Part shown: positions 34,727-44,181 of the stretch, one piece after another | Layout: every line of letters begins with the position of its first letter | Numbering within the stretch: the first letter of the stretch is position 1 | Source: Myroides marinus | GTDB lineage: Bacteria > Bacteroidota > Bacteroidia > Flavobacteriales > Flavobacteriaceae | NCBI RefSeq assembly: GCF_900109075.1 | Contig: NZ_FNYS01000002.1 | Span: 413,917 to 477,916, forward strand | DNA length: 64,000 nucleotides | Direction of reading: 5' to 3' | The notes under the pieces: generated by a model | Told to the model about the DNA's origin: nothing | Seen by the model: only the letters and a program-made list of their open reading frames with translations | The model's database searches: none | Made by a program: the position numbers and the translations under genes

Positions 34727-34924
34727 CGAAAGTGATTGAGTTAACAGCACATTAAATACTATAATCAGCAATTCTTTACAGATAATTAACGCTTTAGGAC
34801 ATTCAGTACTTCGATTTTAGTGATGAGGTGTAAGTTTTATAATCTGTAGAATTATATAACAGGCTTGTGTAACAAGACAATAACTTAATATACTAATAGA
34901 TATAATTACAATAAAAACCACCCA

Positions 34925-37411
34925 ATGAAACACTTTATTACACTCTCTATGTTACTGTTTAGCTATGTCGTATTCGGCCAGCTAAAGGGAAGTATCAAGG
35001 ATACGGCGGGTAAGCCTATCAGCTATACAACGGTATATGTAGAGAAAAGCCAACAGAATACAATAAGTAACGAACAAGGTATGTATGAGCTAGCTCTACC
35101 ACATAAAGGTGAGTATACTATCGTATATCAGTTCTTAGGATATAAAACTTTACGCAAGCATATCACTTATGCTGGTACCCCTCAGGAGGTCAATGTAGTC
35201 TTAGATACTGAAGAGTTCGTTTTAGAGGATATCGTGATAACAGCTGGAAAGAATCCAGCTGATGATTTAATCCGAAATGCAATCAAGAACAAAAAGAAGA
35301 ATACAGATGGAATGTCTGCCTTCAATGCAGACTTCTATTCTAAGGGAATGCTAAAGACATTGAAGATGTCTAAGTTTATTCAAAGTAAAGTTAGTGTCAA
35401 TGGAGGAGGAATATCTGGACTTGATTCTCTAGGTAGAGGTATAGTGTATCTGTCAGAGACTGTATCTAACTTAAAGTATCAAAAACCAAATAAACTAAAA
35501 GAACATATCATAGCATCTAAGGTGAGTGGTAATAATAATGGATATAGCTTTAATACGGCTGATGAGTCGTTCTATGACTTTTATGATAACCATGTGGTGA
35601 TAGGAGAGATGGATACTAAATTAATATCACCTATAGCAGATGCTGCATTTTCATACTATAAATATACACTAGAGGCTACCTTCAGAGACCAAGGAGTACT
35701 GATTAATAAGATTAAGGTAACTCCTAAATCTTCTGTACAGCCTGTATTCTCAGGTGATCTGTATCTAGTAGATGGCACAGGTGCTATCTATGGTGTAGAC
35801 TTTAAGACTACAGGAGTAAGTCTACAACAGCCATTAATAGAGGAAGTCAATATCAGTCAGAACTTTAGTTATGATGAGAATAATAAGAGCTGGGTCAAGC
35901 GTTCGCAGAACCTTGATCTGACTTTCGGAGCATTTGGAGTACAGATACAAGGTGTATTTTTAAGTGTGTTTAACAACTATAACTTCACTCCTAACTTTAC
36001 AAGAGCGAGTTTTGATAAAGAGGTATTGTCATTCGCTAAGGATGTTAATAAGAGAGAAGATGAGTTCTGGGAGAAGAATAGATTGTTTGCTTTGACAGAA
36101 GAAGAAATAAAGGATTATCATGTAAAGGATAGTATCAGATTAGTCAAAGAGTCTCCTGCGTATAAGGATAGTATCCGTCAGAAACATAATAAGCTAGGTT
36201 TAGGAGATATCTTTGGAGGGTATAATTATCGTGGTAAAGAGGATAAGTACAGTATTGGATATAGCGGATTAGTAGGATTGGATAGACCTGGGTTTAATAC
36301 AGTACAAGGCTTTAATATGAAAGCTGATGTATATGCTACTATTAATGACAAGGATAAGAAAGGATATACATTTGGTAAAGCAAGTTTTGACTACGGCTTT
36401 GCTTCAGATAGACTTAGAGTATATGGTAAATTAGTACACCAGTTTAAGGGAGAGACTAAGTCTGCTGTGTTTATAGAAGGGGGAAGTAAGATAGATCAGT
36501 ACAATAAAGAGAATATACCTGAGCTATTAAATACTGCATTCTCTCTATTAGCTCGTAAGAATTACGCAAAGTATTACAATCACAATGATGTGTATGTAGG
36601 ATATAGAGGTCAGTTTATCAACGAGGCTCTAAAAGTAAATGCGTCTATTGGGTATGAAGATAGAAGCCCGTTGTATAATAATGCAAATGGTTCGTTTTAT
36701 AAGGGGAGTAGAGCTTATACCTCTAATGATCCTCTAGCTCCTCTAGACATGGAGAGCAGCCCTATAGATAATCATCATCTATACAAGTTTAGATTAGGTA
36801 CTAAGTTATTATTAGGGATGAACTATGTAACTTATCCTGATAAGCGTATCTATATGCGCAATCGCAAGTATCCATTGATAGAAGTGAACTACGAGAAGGG
36901 ATTTAGTGGTAGTGAGAAAGGCATTGATTATGACAAGTTGGAAGCTAGATTCACTCAAGACTTTACAATAAGCAATAAAGGAACATTCGAGTACAATATA
37001 TTAATGGGGAAATACTTCGGTGCAGATGGTATTTCTTATGTAGATAGAAAGCATTTTACAGGTAATGAGACACACTTAACGATTAATAACGATAGGTTAG
37101 CTTCATTTAATCTATTGCCTTATTATGCATTGAGTACGAATAAGTCTTATGTAGAAACACATTTAGAGTATGACTTTAAAGGGTTCTTGATTAATAAGAT
37201 TCCACTACTTAGGCAGACTGGATGGAATGTAGTATTAGGATATCACAATGCTATGGTGAGTGATTATAAGCCTTACCAGGAGTTTACAGCAGGGTTGTCT
37301 AACTTCGGCTTCGGAAAGGTTAATTTCTTCCGTATAGACTATGTACGTTCATATAATGGAGGGGCATTTGCTAAGGAAGGTATTATGATTGGTATTAAGA
37401 AGGGATTTTAG
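34925..37411 (+). CDS. DUF5686 outer-membrane protein with carboxypeptidase-regulatory-like domain
   Basis: The 828-residue protein has a signal peptide (MKHFITLSMLLFSYVVFGQ). A CarboxypepD_reg-like beta-sandwich follows (about 20-95, KGSIKDTAGKPISYTTVYVEKSQ ... YQFLGYKT), as in the N-terminus of SusC-like proteins. The remainder (about 100-828) fits DUF5686, a long beta-rich region ending in a run of barrel-like strands and a C-terminal Phe (GIKKGF). It is probably an outer-membrane barrel of unknown function, perhaps in envelope assembly. It is monocistronic, with a terminator after the stop. Confidence 0.85.
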   Translation: MKHFITLSMLLFSYVVFGQLKGSIKDTAGKPISYTTVYVEKSQQNTISNEQGMYELALPHKGEYTIVYQFLGYKTLRKHITYAGTPQEVNVVLDTEEFVLEDIVITAGKNPADDLIRNAIKNKKKNTDGMSAFNADFYSKGMLKTLKMSKFIQSKVSVNGGGISGLDSLGRGIVYLSETVSNLKYQKPNKLKEHIIASKVSGNNNGYSFNTADESFYDFYDNHVVIGEMDTKLISPIADAAFSYYKYTLEATFRDQGVLINKIKVTPKSSVQPVFSGDLYLVDGTGAIYGVDFKTTGVSLQQPLIEEVNISQNFSYDENNKSWVKRSQNLDLTFGAFGVQIQGVFLSVFNNYNFTPNFTRASFDKEVLSFAKDVNKREDEFWEKNRLFALTEEEIKDYHVKDSIRLVKESPAYKDSIRQKHNKLGLGDIFGGYNYRGKEDKYSIGYSGLVGLDRPGFNTVQGFNMKADVYATINDKDKKGYTFGKASFDYGFASDRLRVYGKLVHQFKGETKSAVFIEGGSKIDQYNKENIPELLNTAFSLLARKNYAKYYNHNDVYVGYRGQFINEALKVNASIGYEDRSPLYNNANGSFYKGSRAYTSNDPLAPLDMESSPIDNHHLYKFRLGTKLLLGMNYVTYPDKRIYMRNRKYPLIEVNYEKGFSGSEKGIDYDKLEARFTQDFTISNKGTFEYNILMGKYFGADGISYVDRKHFTGNETHLTINNDRLASFNLLPYYALSTNKSYVETHLEYDFKGFLINKIPLLRQTGWNVVLGYHNAMVSDYKPYQEFTAGLSNFGFGKVNFFRIDYVRSYNGGAFAKEGIMIGIKKGF

Positions 37412-37437
37412 ATAGTTATAGATAATCTGTAATGATG

Positions 37438-37478
37438 AAGGCTCTGCTGTTACTGTGGTAATGGCAGAGCCTTTTATT
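37438..37478 (+). terminator. Terminator of the DUF5686 gene
   Basis: AAGGCTCTGC (37438-37447) pairs with GCAGAGCCTT (37464-37473), followed by TTATTTT. Confidence 0.82.
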
Positions 37479-37492
37479 TTGGGTTAAGGCAT

Positions 37493-37524
37493 AAAAAAAC
37501 ACCTCATCAGTATTTGATGAGGTG
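37493..37524 (-). terminator. Terminator of pheS
   Basis: CACCTCATCA (37500-37509) pairs with TGATGAGGTG (37515-37524); on the minus strand it is followed by T7 (A run 37493-37499). It lies 22 bp after the pheS stop. Confidence 0.88.
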
Positions 37525-37546
37525 CTTATGATATATCTTATTCTTA

Positions 37547-38563
37547 TTAGAAGTTCGATTTAAATTGTTCTAAGAAACGAACATCGTTCTCAAAGAACAT
37601 ACGGATATCTCCGATTTGGTATAAAAGCATAGCGATACGCTCTATTCCCATACCGAACGCGAAACCACTGTACTCAGTAGGATCGATATTACAGTTTTTA
37701 AGAACGTTAGGATCAACCATACCACAACCCATAATCTCTAACCATCCAGTACCTTTAGTGATACGGTAGTCAGTTTCTGTTTTTAGTCCCCAGTAAATAT
37801 CTACCTCAGCACTAGGCTCAGTAAATGGGAAGTATGATGGACGTAATCTAATCTTAGATTTACCAAACATCTCTTTCGTGAAGTATAACAATGTTTGTTT
37901 TAAGTCAGCGAAAGACACATCTTTATCAATGTAAAGACCTTCTACCTGGTGGAATATACAGTGTGAACGAGATGAAATAGCTTCGTTTCTAAATACACGT
38001 CCTGGAGATATAGTTCTCAGTGGTGGTGTATTTTTCTCCATATAGCGAGTCTGTACAGATGAGGTATGTGTACGTAATAACTGCTCAGGATTAGTCTGAA
38101 CGAAGAAAGTATCTTGCATATCACGAGCTGGGTGGTACTCAGGGAAGTTCAATGCAGAGAAGTTATGCCAATCATCTTCAATCTCTGGACCTTCAGAAAT
38201 ATTAAAACCAATGCTATTGAAGATATCAACGATTTGGTTCTTAACTAATGAAATAGGGTGTCTAGATCCTATCTCTAAAGGATATCCAGGACGTGTCAAG
38301 TCTCCGTAAAGACCTTGTACATCTTTAGATTCTAGTTCATCTTGAATAGATTTTACTTTATTCTCGACAGTGCTTTTTAATAGATTGATAGCTTGTCCAA
38401 ACTCTTTCTTTTGGTCATTTGGCACAGTTTTAAAGTGTGCAAATAAGTCGTTTAAAATTCCTTTTTTAGATAAGAATTTTATTCTAAATGTCTCAAGCGT
38501 TTCTTTGTTATCAGTGTTAAACTGTTCCGCTTCACCGATATATTCTTTTATTTTATCTATCAT
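37547..38563 (-). CDS. pheS: Phenylalanine-tRNA ligase alpha subunit
   Basis: The 338-residue protein is the catalytic subunit of the alpha2-beta2 PheRS. An N-terminal coiled coil ([14 protein letters not shown] to about 90) precedes the class II core with motif 2 ([12 protein letters not shown] ... [23 protein letters not shown]) and motif 3 ([18 protein letters not shown]). The frame extends to a TTG at 38584, but that codon is inside the promoter; the ATG at 38563 matches the family start. pheT is not adjacent. Cytoplasmic. Confidence 0.95.
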   Translation of the reverse strand: MIDKIKEYIGEAEQFNTDNKETLETFRIKFLSKKGILNDLFAHFKTVPNDQKKEFGQAINLLKSTVENKVKSIQDELESKDVQGLYGDLTRPGYPLEIGSRHPISLVKNQIVDIFNSIGFNISEGPEIEDDWHNFSALNFPEYHPARDMQDTFFVQTNPEQLLRTHTSSVQTRYMEKNTPPLRTISPGRVFRNEAISSRSHCIFHQVEGLYIDKDVSFADLKQTLLYFTKEMFGKSKIRLRPSYFPFTEPSAEVDIYWGLKTETDYRITKGTGWLEIMGCGMVDPNVLKNCNIDPTEYSGFAFGMGIERIAMLLYQIGDIRMFFENDVRFLEQFKSNF

Positions 38564-38581
38564 CTTAAGTAAAGTAAAAAG

Positions 38582-38610
38582 CAAATTTACTGCTTTTCAA
38601 TTAGACACAA
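38582..38610 (-). promoter_or_regulatory. Promoter of pheS
   Basis: On the minus strand TTG (38608-38610), an 18-bp spacer and TAAATTTG (38582-38589) give a full consensus match, leaving a leader of only about 12 nt. There is thus no room for a leader-peptide attenuator as found ahead of pheS in some other bacteria. Confidence 0.65.
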
Positions 38611-38649
38611 AATTATAAAGCCCTATAATTTTATTAATTGTTACTATAG

Positions 38650-39006
38650 TTAGTTAATAAACTTACTTTCTAAAAAGTAATTTACGATAGCTTCTTTCAT
38701 TAAAACAGACTGTTCACCTGCTTTAAGACTAGGTAAGCTCTCCTTTACGTTGTAGTGAGGCCATCCATCTTGGTCAAAGTGGTCAAACTCGTAATATCCA
38801 TAAGGTTCTAATAAGCGACATATAGCGATGTGCATTAGATTGACTTTGTCGTCTTTCTTATATCTCTTTTTGATTTTACCTAGTTCTTGTACTCCGATTA
38901 AATATATGATAGCTTCTAAGTCTAGTGTTTCTCCGTCTCCAAAACGGTCTGATACCTTCTGAACCACGGCGTCCCATCTACCTTTTAATTGTTCGTCTCT
39001 TGCCAT
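38650..39006 (-). CDS. Conserved hypothetical protein
   Basis: The 118-residue soluble protein (MARDEQLKGRWDAVVQKVSDRFGDGETLDLEAIIYLIGVQELG) has no signal peptide or membrane segment. A repeated acidic/aromatic stretch YGYYEFDHFDQDGWPHYNV lies near residues 70-88. I do not recognise a named family, although such proteins are found next to pheS and cvpA in related genomes. TATCTTTG on the minus strand (39026-39033) is a likely -7 element. It is divergent from the CvpA-like gene. Confidence 0.65.
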   Translation of the reverse strand: MARDEQLKGRWDAVVQKVSDRFGDGETLDLEAIIYLIGVQELGKIKKRYKKDDKVNLMHIAICRLLEPYGYYEFDHFDQDGWPHYNVKESLPSLKAGEQSVLMKEAIVNYFLESKFIN

Positions 39007-39100
39007 ATTGTAATTTGTATAGTAGCAAAGATACTATTATTGCTTTATTGTAATTAATAGATTTATAATATCTTCGCACTCTAAACAGATTTAGAGTATT

Positions 39101-39649
39101 ATGTTTTTTGATTTTATCTTTCTTATCGCTATTGGTTTTGCCATATTTACAGGGGCTAAAGATGGTTTATTCATCTCTGTAGTTTCTTTCTTGTCATTAT
39201 TTATAGGGATGATAGGAGCATTAAAGTTCTCAAATATTATTAAGAACTTCTTGATGAATTCGCTAGGGTGGGAGTCTGCATCTATTCCACTTTTAGCATT
39301 TGTTGTTGCTTTCTTTTTAGCCATACTAGCAGCTAGATTTGTAGCTAAAGTAGTTACTAAGTTTTTTGAGACTGTGTTCTTAGGGTTTTTTAATAGGGTT
39401 TTCGGAGCAGTTTTTCAGATATTGATTGTTGTATTAGTAGGTAGTGTATTCTTGTCTATTTTTGATGAGATCAATAATATATTCACGTTTGTGGAGCACG
39501 AGACATTGATGAACTCTGTTAGTTATAAAATATATTTAACCTTATCAGAGTCTGTTCTACCTAGTCTATACGATTTGGTTAAATCACTATTCAGTAAGAG
39601 TATTGACCTACTTAAAGAAGCTAATGAACAGGAGCCTGTTCAAGCATAA
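39101..39649 (+). CDS. CvpA-family membrane protein
   Basis: The 182-residue protein has four membrane helices, the first at MFFDFIFLIAIGFAIFTGAKDGLF, and the CvpA pattern of GxxxG-type spacing with a conserved SFLSLFIGMIGALKFS segment. E. coli CvpA influences colicin V release and bile resistance, but the general role is unclear. It is monocistronic and ends in a terminator shared with the bat operon. Confidence 0.82.
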   Translation: MFFDFIFLIAIGFAIFTGAKDGLFISVVSFLSLFIGMIGALKFSNIIKNFLMNSLGWESASIPLLAFVVAFFLAILAARFVAKVVTKFFETVFLGFFNRVFGAVFQILIVVLVGSVFLSIFDEINNIFTFVEHETLMNSVSYKIYLTLSESVLPSLYDLVKSLFSKSIDLLKEANEQEPVQA

Positions 39650-39673
39650 GTATTTAAGAGTGAATAATTGTAT

Positions 39674-39719
39674 AAAAAAAGACCTGATTATATCAATGTG
39701 TATAATCAGGTCTTTTTTT
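39674..39719. terminator. Bidirectional terminator between cvpA and the bat operon
   Basis: GACCTGATTATA (39681-39692) and TATAATCAGGTC (39701-39712) are perfectly complementary, flanked by A7 on the left and T7 on the right, so the hairpin terminates transcription from both sides. Confidence 0.92.
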
Positions 39720-39730
39720 ATGTAAGATGA

Positions 39731-40489
39731 TTAGATATACTTCAATGTACTCTCTTCTACCCATCCTATTTCTTGATTGTCTAATCTAATTTTTACCCAA
39801 AGAGCTTTCTTTTCTAAGATATACACTTTAGTACCAGCATGTAACTCTTTGACTGTTTTAGAAGTATTTTTTGCGTCTTCTTTTAGGTTTACCTGTTTAT
39901 CAAATAAGATAGCTGTTACTTCCTTAGTTGCATATTTCTTTTCAAACGATGCAGCATAACTACACCCTCCGATTATTACTAAAGATAGTATAACTAAAAC
40001 AAAACTTATACGTTTAACCATACTGCTACTACTTAAGTAATATGCGATAAAACACAACAACACTACAAAGGCCATAACTGTAGCGAATGTAGCCCAGCCA
40101 TCTACAGATAGTTTGCCTAAGGTCTGGTGTAAGATATCTTGGTTATCATATTCTTTGATAATAGTGATATCGTCCACTAGTTCTTTTCGAGCATAGTTAA
40201 GATTAGTATCAATAGCTTTATTCTCTGGAGTTAGCTTTAATGCCTTTTCGTAATAATAAACAGCATTGACATAATCATGTGTTTTATAATAGGTATTTCC
40301 AAGGTTAAAGAACACTTCTGGTGATGATATTCCCTGTTCCTCTATACCCTTATATGCCTCTAGTGCATCTCTGTATTTTTCTTTTTGGAAAAGAGCATTG
40401 GCTTTGTCAAATTGCTTTTCCCACGAATCCGTTTGTGCCCATGTATGAAAGCTCAAAACAAATATAAAAAGAGTGATGATGTGTTTCAT
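39731..40489 (-). CDS. batE: BatE: TPR protein with C-terminal SH3-like domain
   Basis: The 252-residue protein has a signal peptide (MKHIITLFIFVLSFHTWAQ), tetratricopeptide repeats (about 25-105, FFNLGNTYYKTHDYVNAVYYYEKALKL), two membrane segments (about 135-155 and 162-180) and a bacterial SH3-like domain (about 195-250, KNTSKTVKELHAGTKVYILEKKALWVKIRL). It is the last gene of the minus-strand Bat operon, 7 bp after batD. Bat proteins are linked to aerotolerance and oxidative-stress resistance in Bacteroides and Leptospira relatives; the mechanism is unknown. Confidence 0.85.
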   Translation of the reverse strand: MKHIITLFIFVLSFHTWAQTDSWEKQFDKANALFQKEKYRDALEAYKGIEEQGISSPEVFFNLGNTYYKTHDYVNAVYYYEKALKLTPENKAIDTNLNYARKELVDDITIIKEYDNQDILHQTLGKLSVDGWATFATVMAFVVLLCFIAYYLSSSSMVKRISFVLVILSLVIIGGCSYAASFEKKYATKEVTAILFDKQVNLKEDAKNTSKTVKELHAGTKVYILEKKALWVKIRLDNQEIGWVEESTLKYI

Positions 40490-40496
40490 TTTGGTT

Positions 40497-42260
40497 CTAT
40501 TTGAATTGTTTTTCTAACTCAGAGATAACTGTTATAGCAGTATCATAGTCCTTGTTGATATTTACTTGATCAGTCGGAGCATATCTAGCCCATTCACAAG
40601 CGTTCTTTAAGTCCATAAAGCCTTTTATAGCTTCTTCTGTTATATTTTTATCTACTAGTATCTCTGTGATATTATCATTGCTCATTTCGCTTGTTACCAT
40701 GTCTAGTTTTGCCTTTAAGAAATTGTGTAGACATCGTTCTAAAGCTTCATAGAACAGCTCTTTGTTATTTATATTCTTCTTAGCCTCACCTAAGTATTTC
40801 TTTGCTAATCTATTGTTGTTTCTCAATCTAATACCATCTAAGTCAGATGCTGATCTACGACGAATAGTAATAAACAGAATAAAACAAGGTATTAATACAA
40901 ATGGTAATGCTGTAAGAATATAGAATAGAGTCGTATCCCAATAAGTACTGCTGTATGGCTTCACAATAGAAGCTTTAGTAGCATTTGCTTGGAACAGTTC
41001 ATTCTTATCTACTACAGTAGTATTTTTAGCTTCGTTATTTTTAGGTAACATCGGTCCGTCTAGTACATGTATAGCTAAGCTGTCGATATTGATAGTCTTA
41101 TACTTCTTGCTATTCAAGTCAAAGTATGAAAACTCCATTGGGTCTATAGCATAGTCTCCTTTATACTGTGGGATGATAGTATAGTTACTTATTCTACTAC
41201 CTTGCATACCTCCAGTACCAGATGTAATCTTATCTGCCGTAGTAGGATCATACATCTCTAGTGCTGAGTGTGCAGTAGGGGTAGGCATAGTTAGTAGATT
41301 CAAGTTACCCTTACCAGATACTTCTAGTTTTAAGTTTAACTGTTCACCTGCTTTAAGACTAGTTTTAGTAGGAGTTACCTTAAAGTCAAAAGTTCCTACA
41401 CCCCCAGAGAAGTTAGCTGGCTTACCTGCTTCTGGTAAATCTTTAGCTTGAATGGTAATCTTACCAGTGCTATAGTCTTTCTCCATATACCCAAACTCAG
41501 GGTAACCGAAGAAGTCTCTACGTCCTGTAGGTATTTCAGCTTGGATTAATAATACTAATGGGGCTATTGTAAGTGTACCTGCCTCTTGTGGCATTAGTAC
41601 ATCTTGTTTAAGTACAATGAAGTTGGTCTCCTTTCCTTTGAACTTACCTACCTTAACATCAGGCCTCTTAGGTAGCTCTACATTGTGCACCCAGAACTTC
41701 TCATAGTTAGGAATTTTCTGTCCTGTGAAGCCCGCAATGTTAGTATTAAAGTACAGCTTATACGTGATAGTCAGAGGTTCGTTGATATACGGATTAGTAT
41801 TACTTACTTCTGCTACTAGATGTATATCAGCTAATGCTTGTTGTTGTACTTGATTGTATTGTTGTTGACGTGGATCTTGTCTTACTACAGCATCAGTAAT
41901 AGTTACAGAGATAGGCTTAGTCTTATACACCTGTCCTTCTATTTCTATAGATGCAGCACCAATGGTAAACGTTCCCTTCTTCTTCGCTTGTAAGAAGTAA
42001 GAGTACGTTTTATTAAATGATTTTTTGCCGTTTACCCATGAGTAACTCACAGACTGATTAGGCCCACCTACAACGGTAAAGTTGTCAAAACGCGGTGGGG
42101 CAAAGTTGTCTCCATCTTGATTCATAGCGAAGTCAACACGGATATTCTCATTTAACGGTATGTTCTCTCTACTTACAGCAGCTTCAAAGCTTACTTGGGC
42201 TAAGATAGCTTGCGTACAGATTAAAGCTATTAATAATATGTAGTAACGAAGTGTTTTCAT
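40497..42260 (-). CDS. batD: BatD: exported oxygen-tolerance protein
   Basis: The 587-residue protein has a signal peptide (MKTLRYYILLIALICTQAILAQ), a series of Ig-like beta domains (about 25-420) and a membrane segment near 440-465 (FYILTALPFVLIPCFILFITI), then a cytoplasmic helical tail (about 470-587) with ALERCLHNFLKAKLD. This is the BatD (oxygen tolerance) architecture. It lies 6 bp after batC in the operon and may form a membrane complex with the VWA proteins BatA and BatB (family knowledge). Confidence 0.88.
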   Translation of the reverse strand: MKTLRYYILLIALICTQAILAQVSFEAAVSRENIPLNENIRVDFAMNQDGDNFAPPRFDNFTVVGGPNQSVSYSWVNGKKSFNKTYSYFLQAKKKGTFTIGAASIEIEGQVYKTKPISVTITDAVVRQDPRQQQYNQVQQQALADIHLVAEVSNTNPYINEPLTITYKLYFNTNIAGFTGQKIPNYEKFWVHNVELPKRPDVKVGKFKGKETNFIVLKQDVLMPQEAGTLTIAPLVLLIQAEIPTGRRDFFGYPEFGYMEKDYSTGKITIQAKDLPEAGKPANFSGGVGTFDFKVTPTKTSLKAGEQLNLKLEVSGKGNLNLLTMPTPTAHSALEMYDPTTADKITSGTGGMQGSRISNYTIIPQYKGDYAIDPMEFSYFDLNSKKYKTINIDSLAIHVLDGPMLPKNNEAKNTTVVDKNELFQANATKASIVKPYSSTYWDTTLFYILTALPFVLIPCFILFITIRRRSASDLDGIRLRNNNRLAKKYLGEAKKNINNKELFYEALERCLHNFLKAKLDMVTSEMSNDNITEILVDKNITEEAIKGFMDLKNACEWARYAPTDQVNINKDYDTAITVISELEKQFK

Positions 42261-42266
42261 TGTATT

Positions 42267-43130
42267 CTACCAGTCTTTTTTTCTTTTCTCGGCTTGTCCA
42301 GCAGCTTTGCCTTTCTCACCACCTTTAGGATTCTTGTCTATCAATCTTTGTTGTACACCCTTCTCATCCTTATTCATCGCGTCTAATATACGATCTATTT
42401 GATCCTTACTAGGTGCATTAGGATTGTTTTGTTTAGGTTGTTCACCATCTCCTTTGTCATTTTTATCCTTATTGTCTTTATCTCCTTTATCCTTGTCCTT
42501 ATCTCCGTCTTTTTTATCCTGATCTTTATTGTCTTTATCCTTCTGATCGTCTTTTCCTTTATCGTTCTTATCTTTCTGATCTTTCTGGTTGTCTTTATTG
42601 TCTTTGTTATCTTGATCTTTATTGTCTTTATTCTGATCCTGATTATCTTTATTATCCTTGTTTTGGTCTTTGTTTTGATCCTTATTATCCTTGTTGTCTT
42701 GTGGATTATCCTTATTCATTTTTTTCGCTACAGCATAGTTATAACGAGTTTCATCATCTTTAGGATTGTTTAGTAAGGCATTCTTATACGCCTGTTCAGC
42801 AGCTTGATAATTTTTAGACTTCATATAAGCATTTCCTAAGTTGTGGTAAGCAATGTGTTTTGCCTCCTTAGTAGTTGCTTTTTGAGCAGCTCTTAAATAA
42901 GCAGTTTCAGCCTCCTTATTTAGCTTCTGTTTATACATCGTATTTCCTAAGTTATAGTCTGCAGTAGATTTAGCATCCTTAGAATTTGCAATTCTGTAAG
43001 ACGCCTCTGCTTGGCTATAGTGTTTGCCTTCGTATCCTTCATTCCCTTTACTTAATGCTCTACCCGCTGATTGAGCGAAAGTACTAAGAGAGAATAATAA
43101 GAAAAGTAGTACGTATAATGAGTTTTTCAT
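42267..43130 (-). CDS. batC: BatC: TPR protein with a Lys/Asp/Asn/Gln-rich tract
   Basis: The 287-residue protein (from the ATG at 43130, chosen because the signal peptide MKNSLYVLLFLLFSLSTFAQ begins there; the frame opens at 43157 and would overlap batB) has TPR repeats (about 25-125) followed by roughly 100 residues of K, D, N and Q in short repeating words such as DNKDNKDQNKD, then a basic end. TPR-containing BatC normally accompanies BatA/B. The low-complexity tract is probably disordered and length-variable. Confidence 0.82.
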   Translation of the reverse strand: MKNSLYVLLFLLFSLSTFAQSAGRALSKGNEGYEGKHYSQAEASYRIANSKDAKSTADYNLGNTMYKQKLNKEAETAYLRAAQKATTKEAKHIAYHNLGNAYMKSKNYQAAEQAYKNALLNNPKDDETRYNYAVAKKMNKDNPQDNKDNKDQNKDQNKDNKDNQDQNKDNKDQDNKDNKDNQKDQKDKNDKGKDDQKDKDNKDQDKKDGDKDKDKGDKDNKDKNDKGDGEQPKQNNPNAPSKDQIDRILDAMNKDEKGVQQRLIDKNPKGGEKGKAAGQAEKRKKDW

Positions 43131-43143
43131 AATTAGTTGCATG

Positions 43144-44175
43144 CTATTCTTTTTCATTAAACAGATTAAGTTTCTTCATCCAAATCGTCTTTCTTTCTAG
43201 TATGAATAAATCAATAAAGATTAGTAAGAAAGCAAAACCTAAGAACCACTGATATTGAGCTTGGTATTCAGCTATCTGTTGATCCTCGAAGTCTGTTTTT
43301 TCTATTTTACTAAGATCGTTTTTAATTAGATCTACAATCTCTTGTGTATTCGAACCATAGTAATACTTACCTCCAGTAGCATCAGCGATATGCTTAAGCG
43401 TAGAAGGATTAAGTTTAGTAGTTACTATCTCGTTATCCCAATCTCTTTTGTATTCTATCCCTTTAGCTGTTTTAATAGGAATAGGCCCACCAGTTTCAGT
43501 ACCAACTCCAATAGTGATAATCTTAACGTTTTTTTCTTTAGCTATCTTGATTGCACTATCCATTTCTTCCCCGTGGTCTTCACCATCAGAGATAAGGATC
43601 ATTACTTTACTTGTATTAGGGTTGTCATAGAAGTTACTAGCTACATAGATAGCATCTTCGAATGCCGTACCTTGAGAAGACACCATATCAGTGTTCATCG
43701 TCTGTAAGTACATCTTAGCCACATAGTGATCTGTCGTAATAGGTAACATCGGGAAAGCTGTTCCAGCATACCCTACTATACCAATTCTATCAGGTCCTAG
43801 ATTATTGATGATTTGAGAAACTAACTGTTTCATCTTGCTTAATCTATCTGGAGCCATATCCTGAGCTAACATACTCTTAGATACGTCTAAAGTAAATACA
43901 ATATCTACCCCCTGACGCTTAACAGTAACTACCTTAGTTCCAATTTTAGGATTAACTAATGCTATCACAATAGAAGCTAACGCTAAAAGATAAATAGTAG
44001 CCTTGATGATAGGTTTGTTTTTAGATCTATTAGGTGCTAAAGCTTTCATTGCTTTATAAGTAGCAAAAGATTGTTGCTTCTTTTTCTTCCACAACATATC
44101 AGCAACGAATACTAGAACTAGTATTGCTACTATAAGTAAAAGAAAAAGATATTTTTTATTGTCTAACTCCCACAT
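43144..44175 (-). CDS. batB: BatB: VWA-domain membrane protein
   Basis: The 343-residue protein has an N-terminal membrane pair (about 8-28 and 56-76), a von Willebrand factor A domain (about 85-295) with an intact MIDAS motif (DVSKS, later TAFEDAIY and SDGEDHG), and a C-terminal membrane helix (about 310-330). VWA domains of this type bind partner proteins through a metal ion, facing the periplasm. It lies 6 bp after batA. Confidence 0.9.
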   Translation of the reverse strand: MWELDNKKYLFLLLIVAILVLVFVADMLWKKKKQQSFATYKAMKALAPNRSKNKPIIKATIYLLALASIVIALVNPKIGTKVVTVKRQGVDIVFTLDVSKSMLAQDMAPDRLSKMKQLVSQIINNLGPDRIGIVGYAGTAFPMLPITTDHYVAKMYLQTMNTDMVSSQGTAFEDAIYVASNFYDNPNTSKVMILISDGEDHGEEMDSAIKIAKEKNVKIITIGVGTETGGPIPIKTAKGIEYKRDWDNEIVTTKLNPSTLKHIADATGGKYYYGSNTQEIVDLIKNDLSKIEKTDFEDQQIAEYQAQYQWFLGFAFLLIFIDLFILERKTIWMKKLNLFNEKE

Positions 44176-44181
44176 AATCTA

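Noticed and set aside
38564..38584. TTG start for pheS
   Set aside because: The codon lies inside a full consensus promoter; MIDKIKEYI is the normal start.
42399..42773. Hydrophobic 124-codon frame opposite batC
   Set aside because: It is the mirror of the K/D/N/Q codon tract; the Ile/Leu/Val runs follow from the antisense of AAN/GAN codons.
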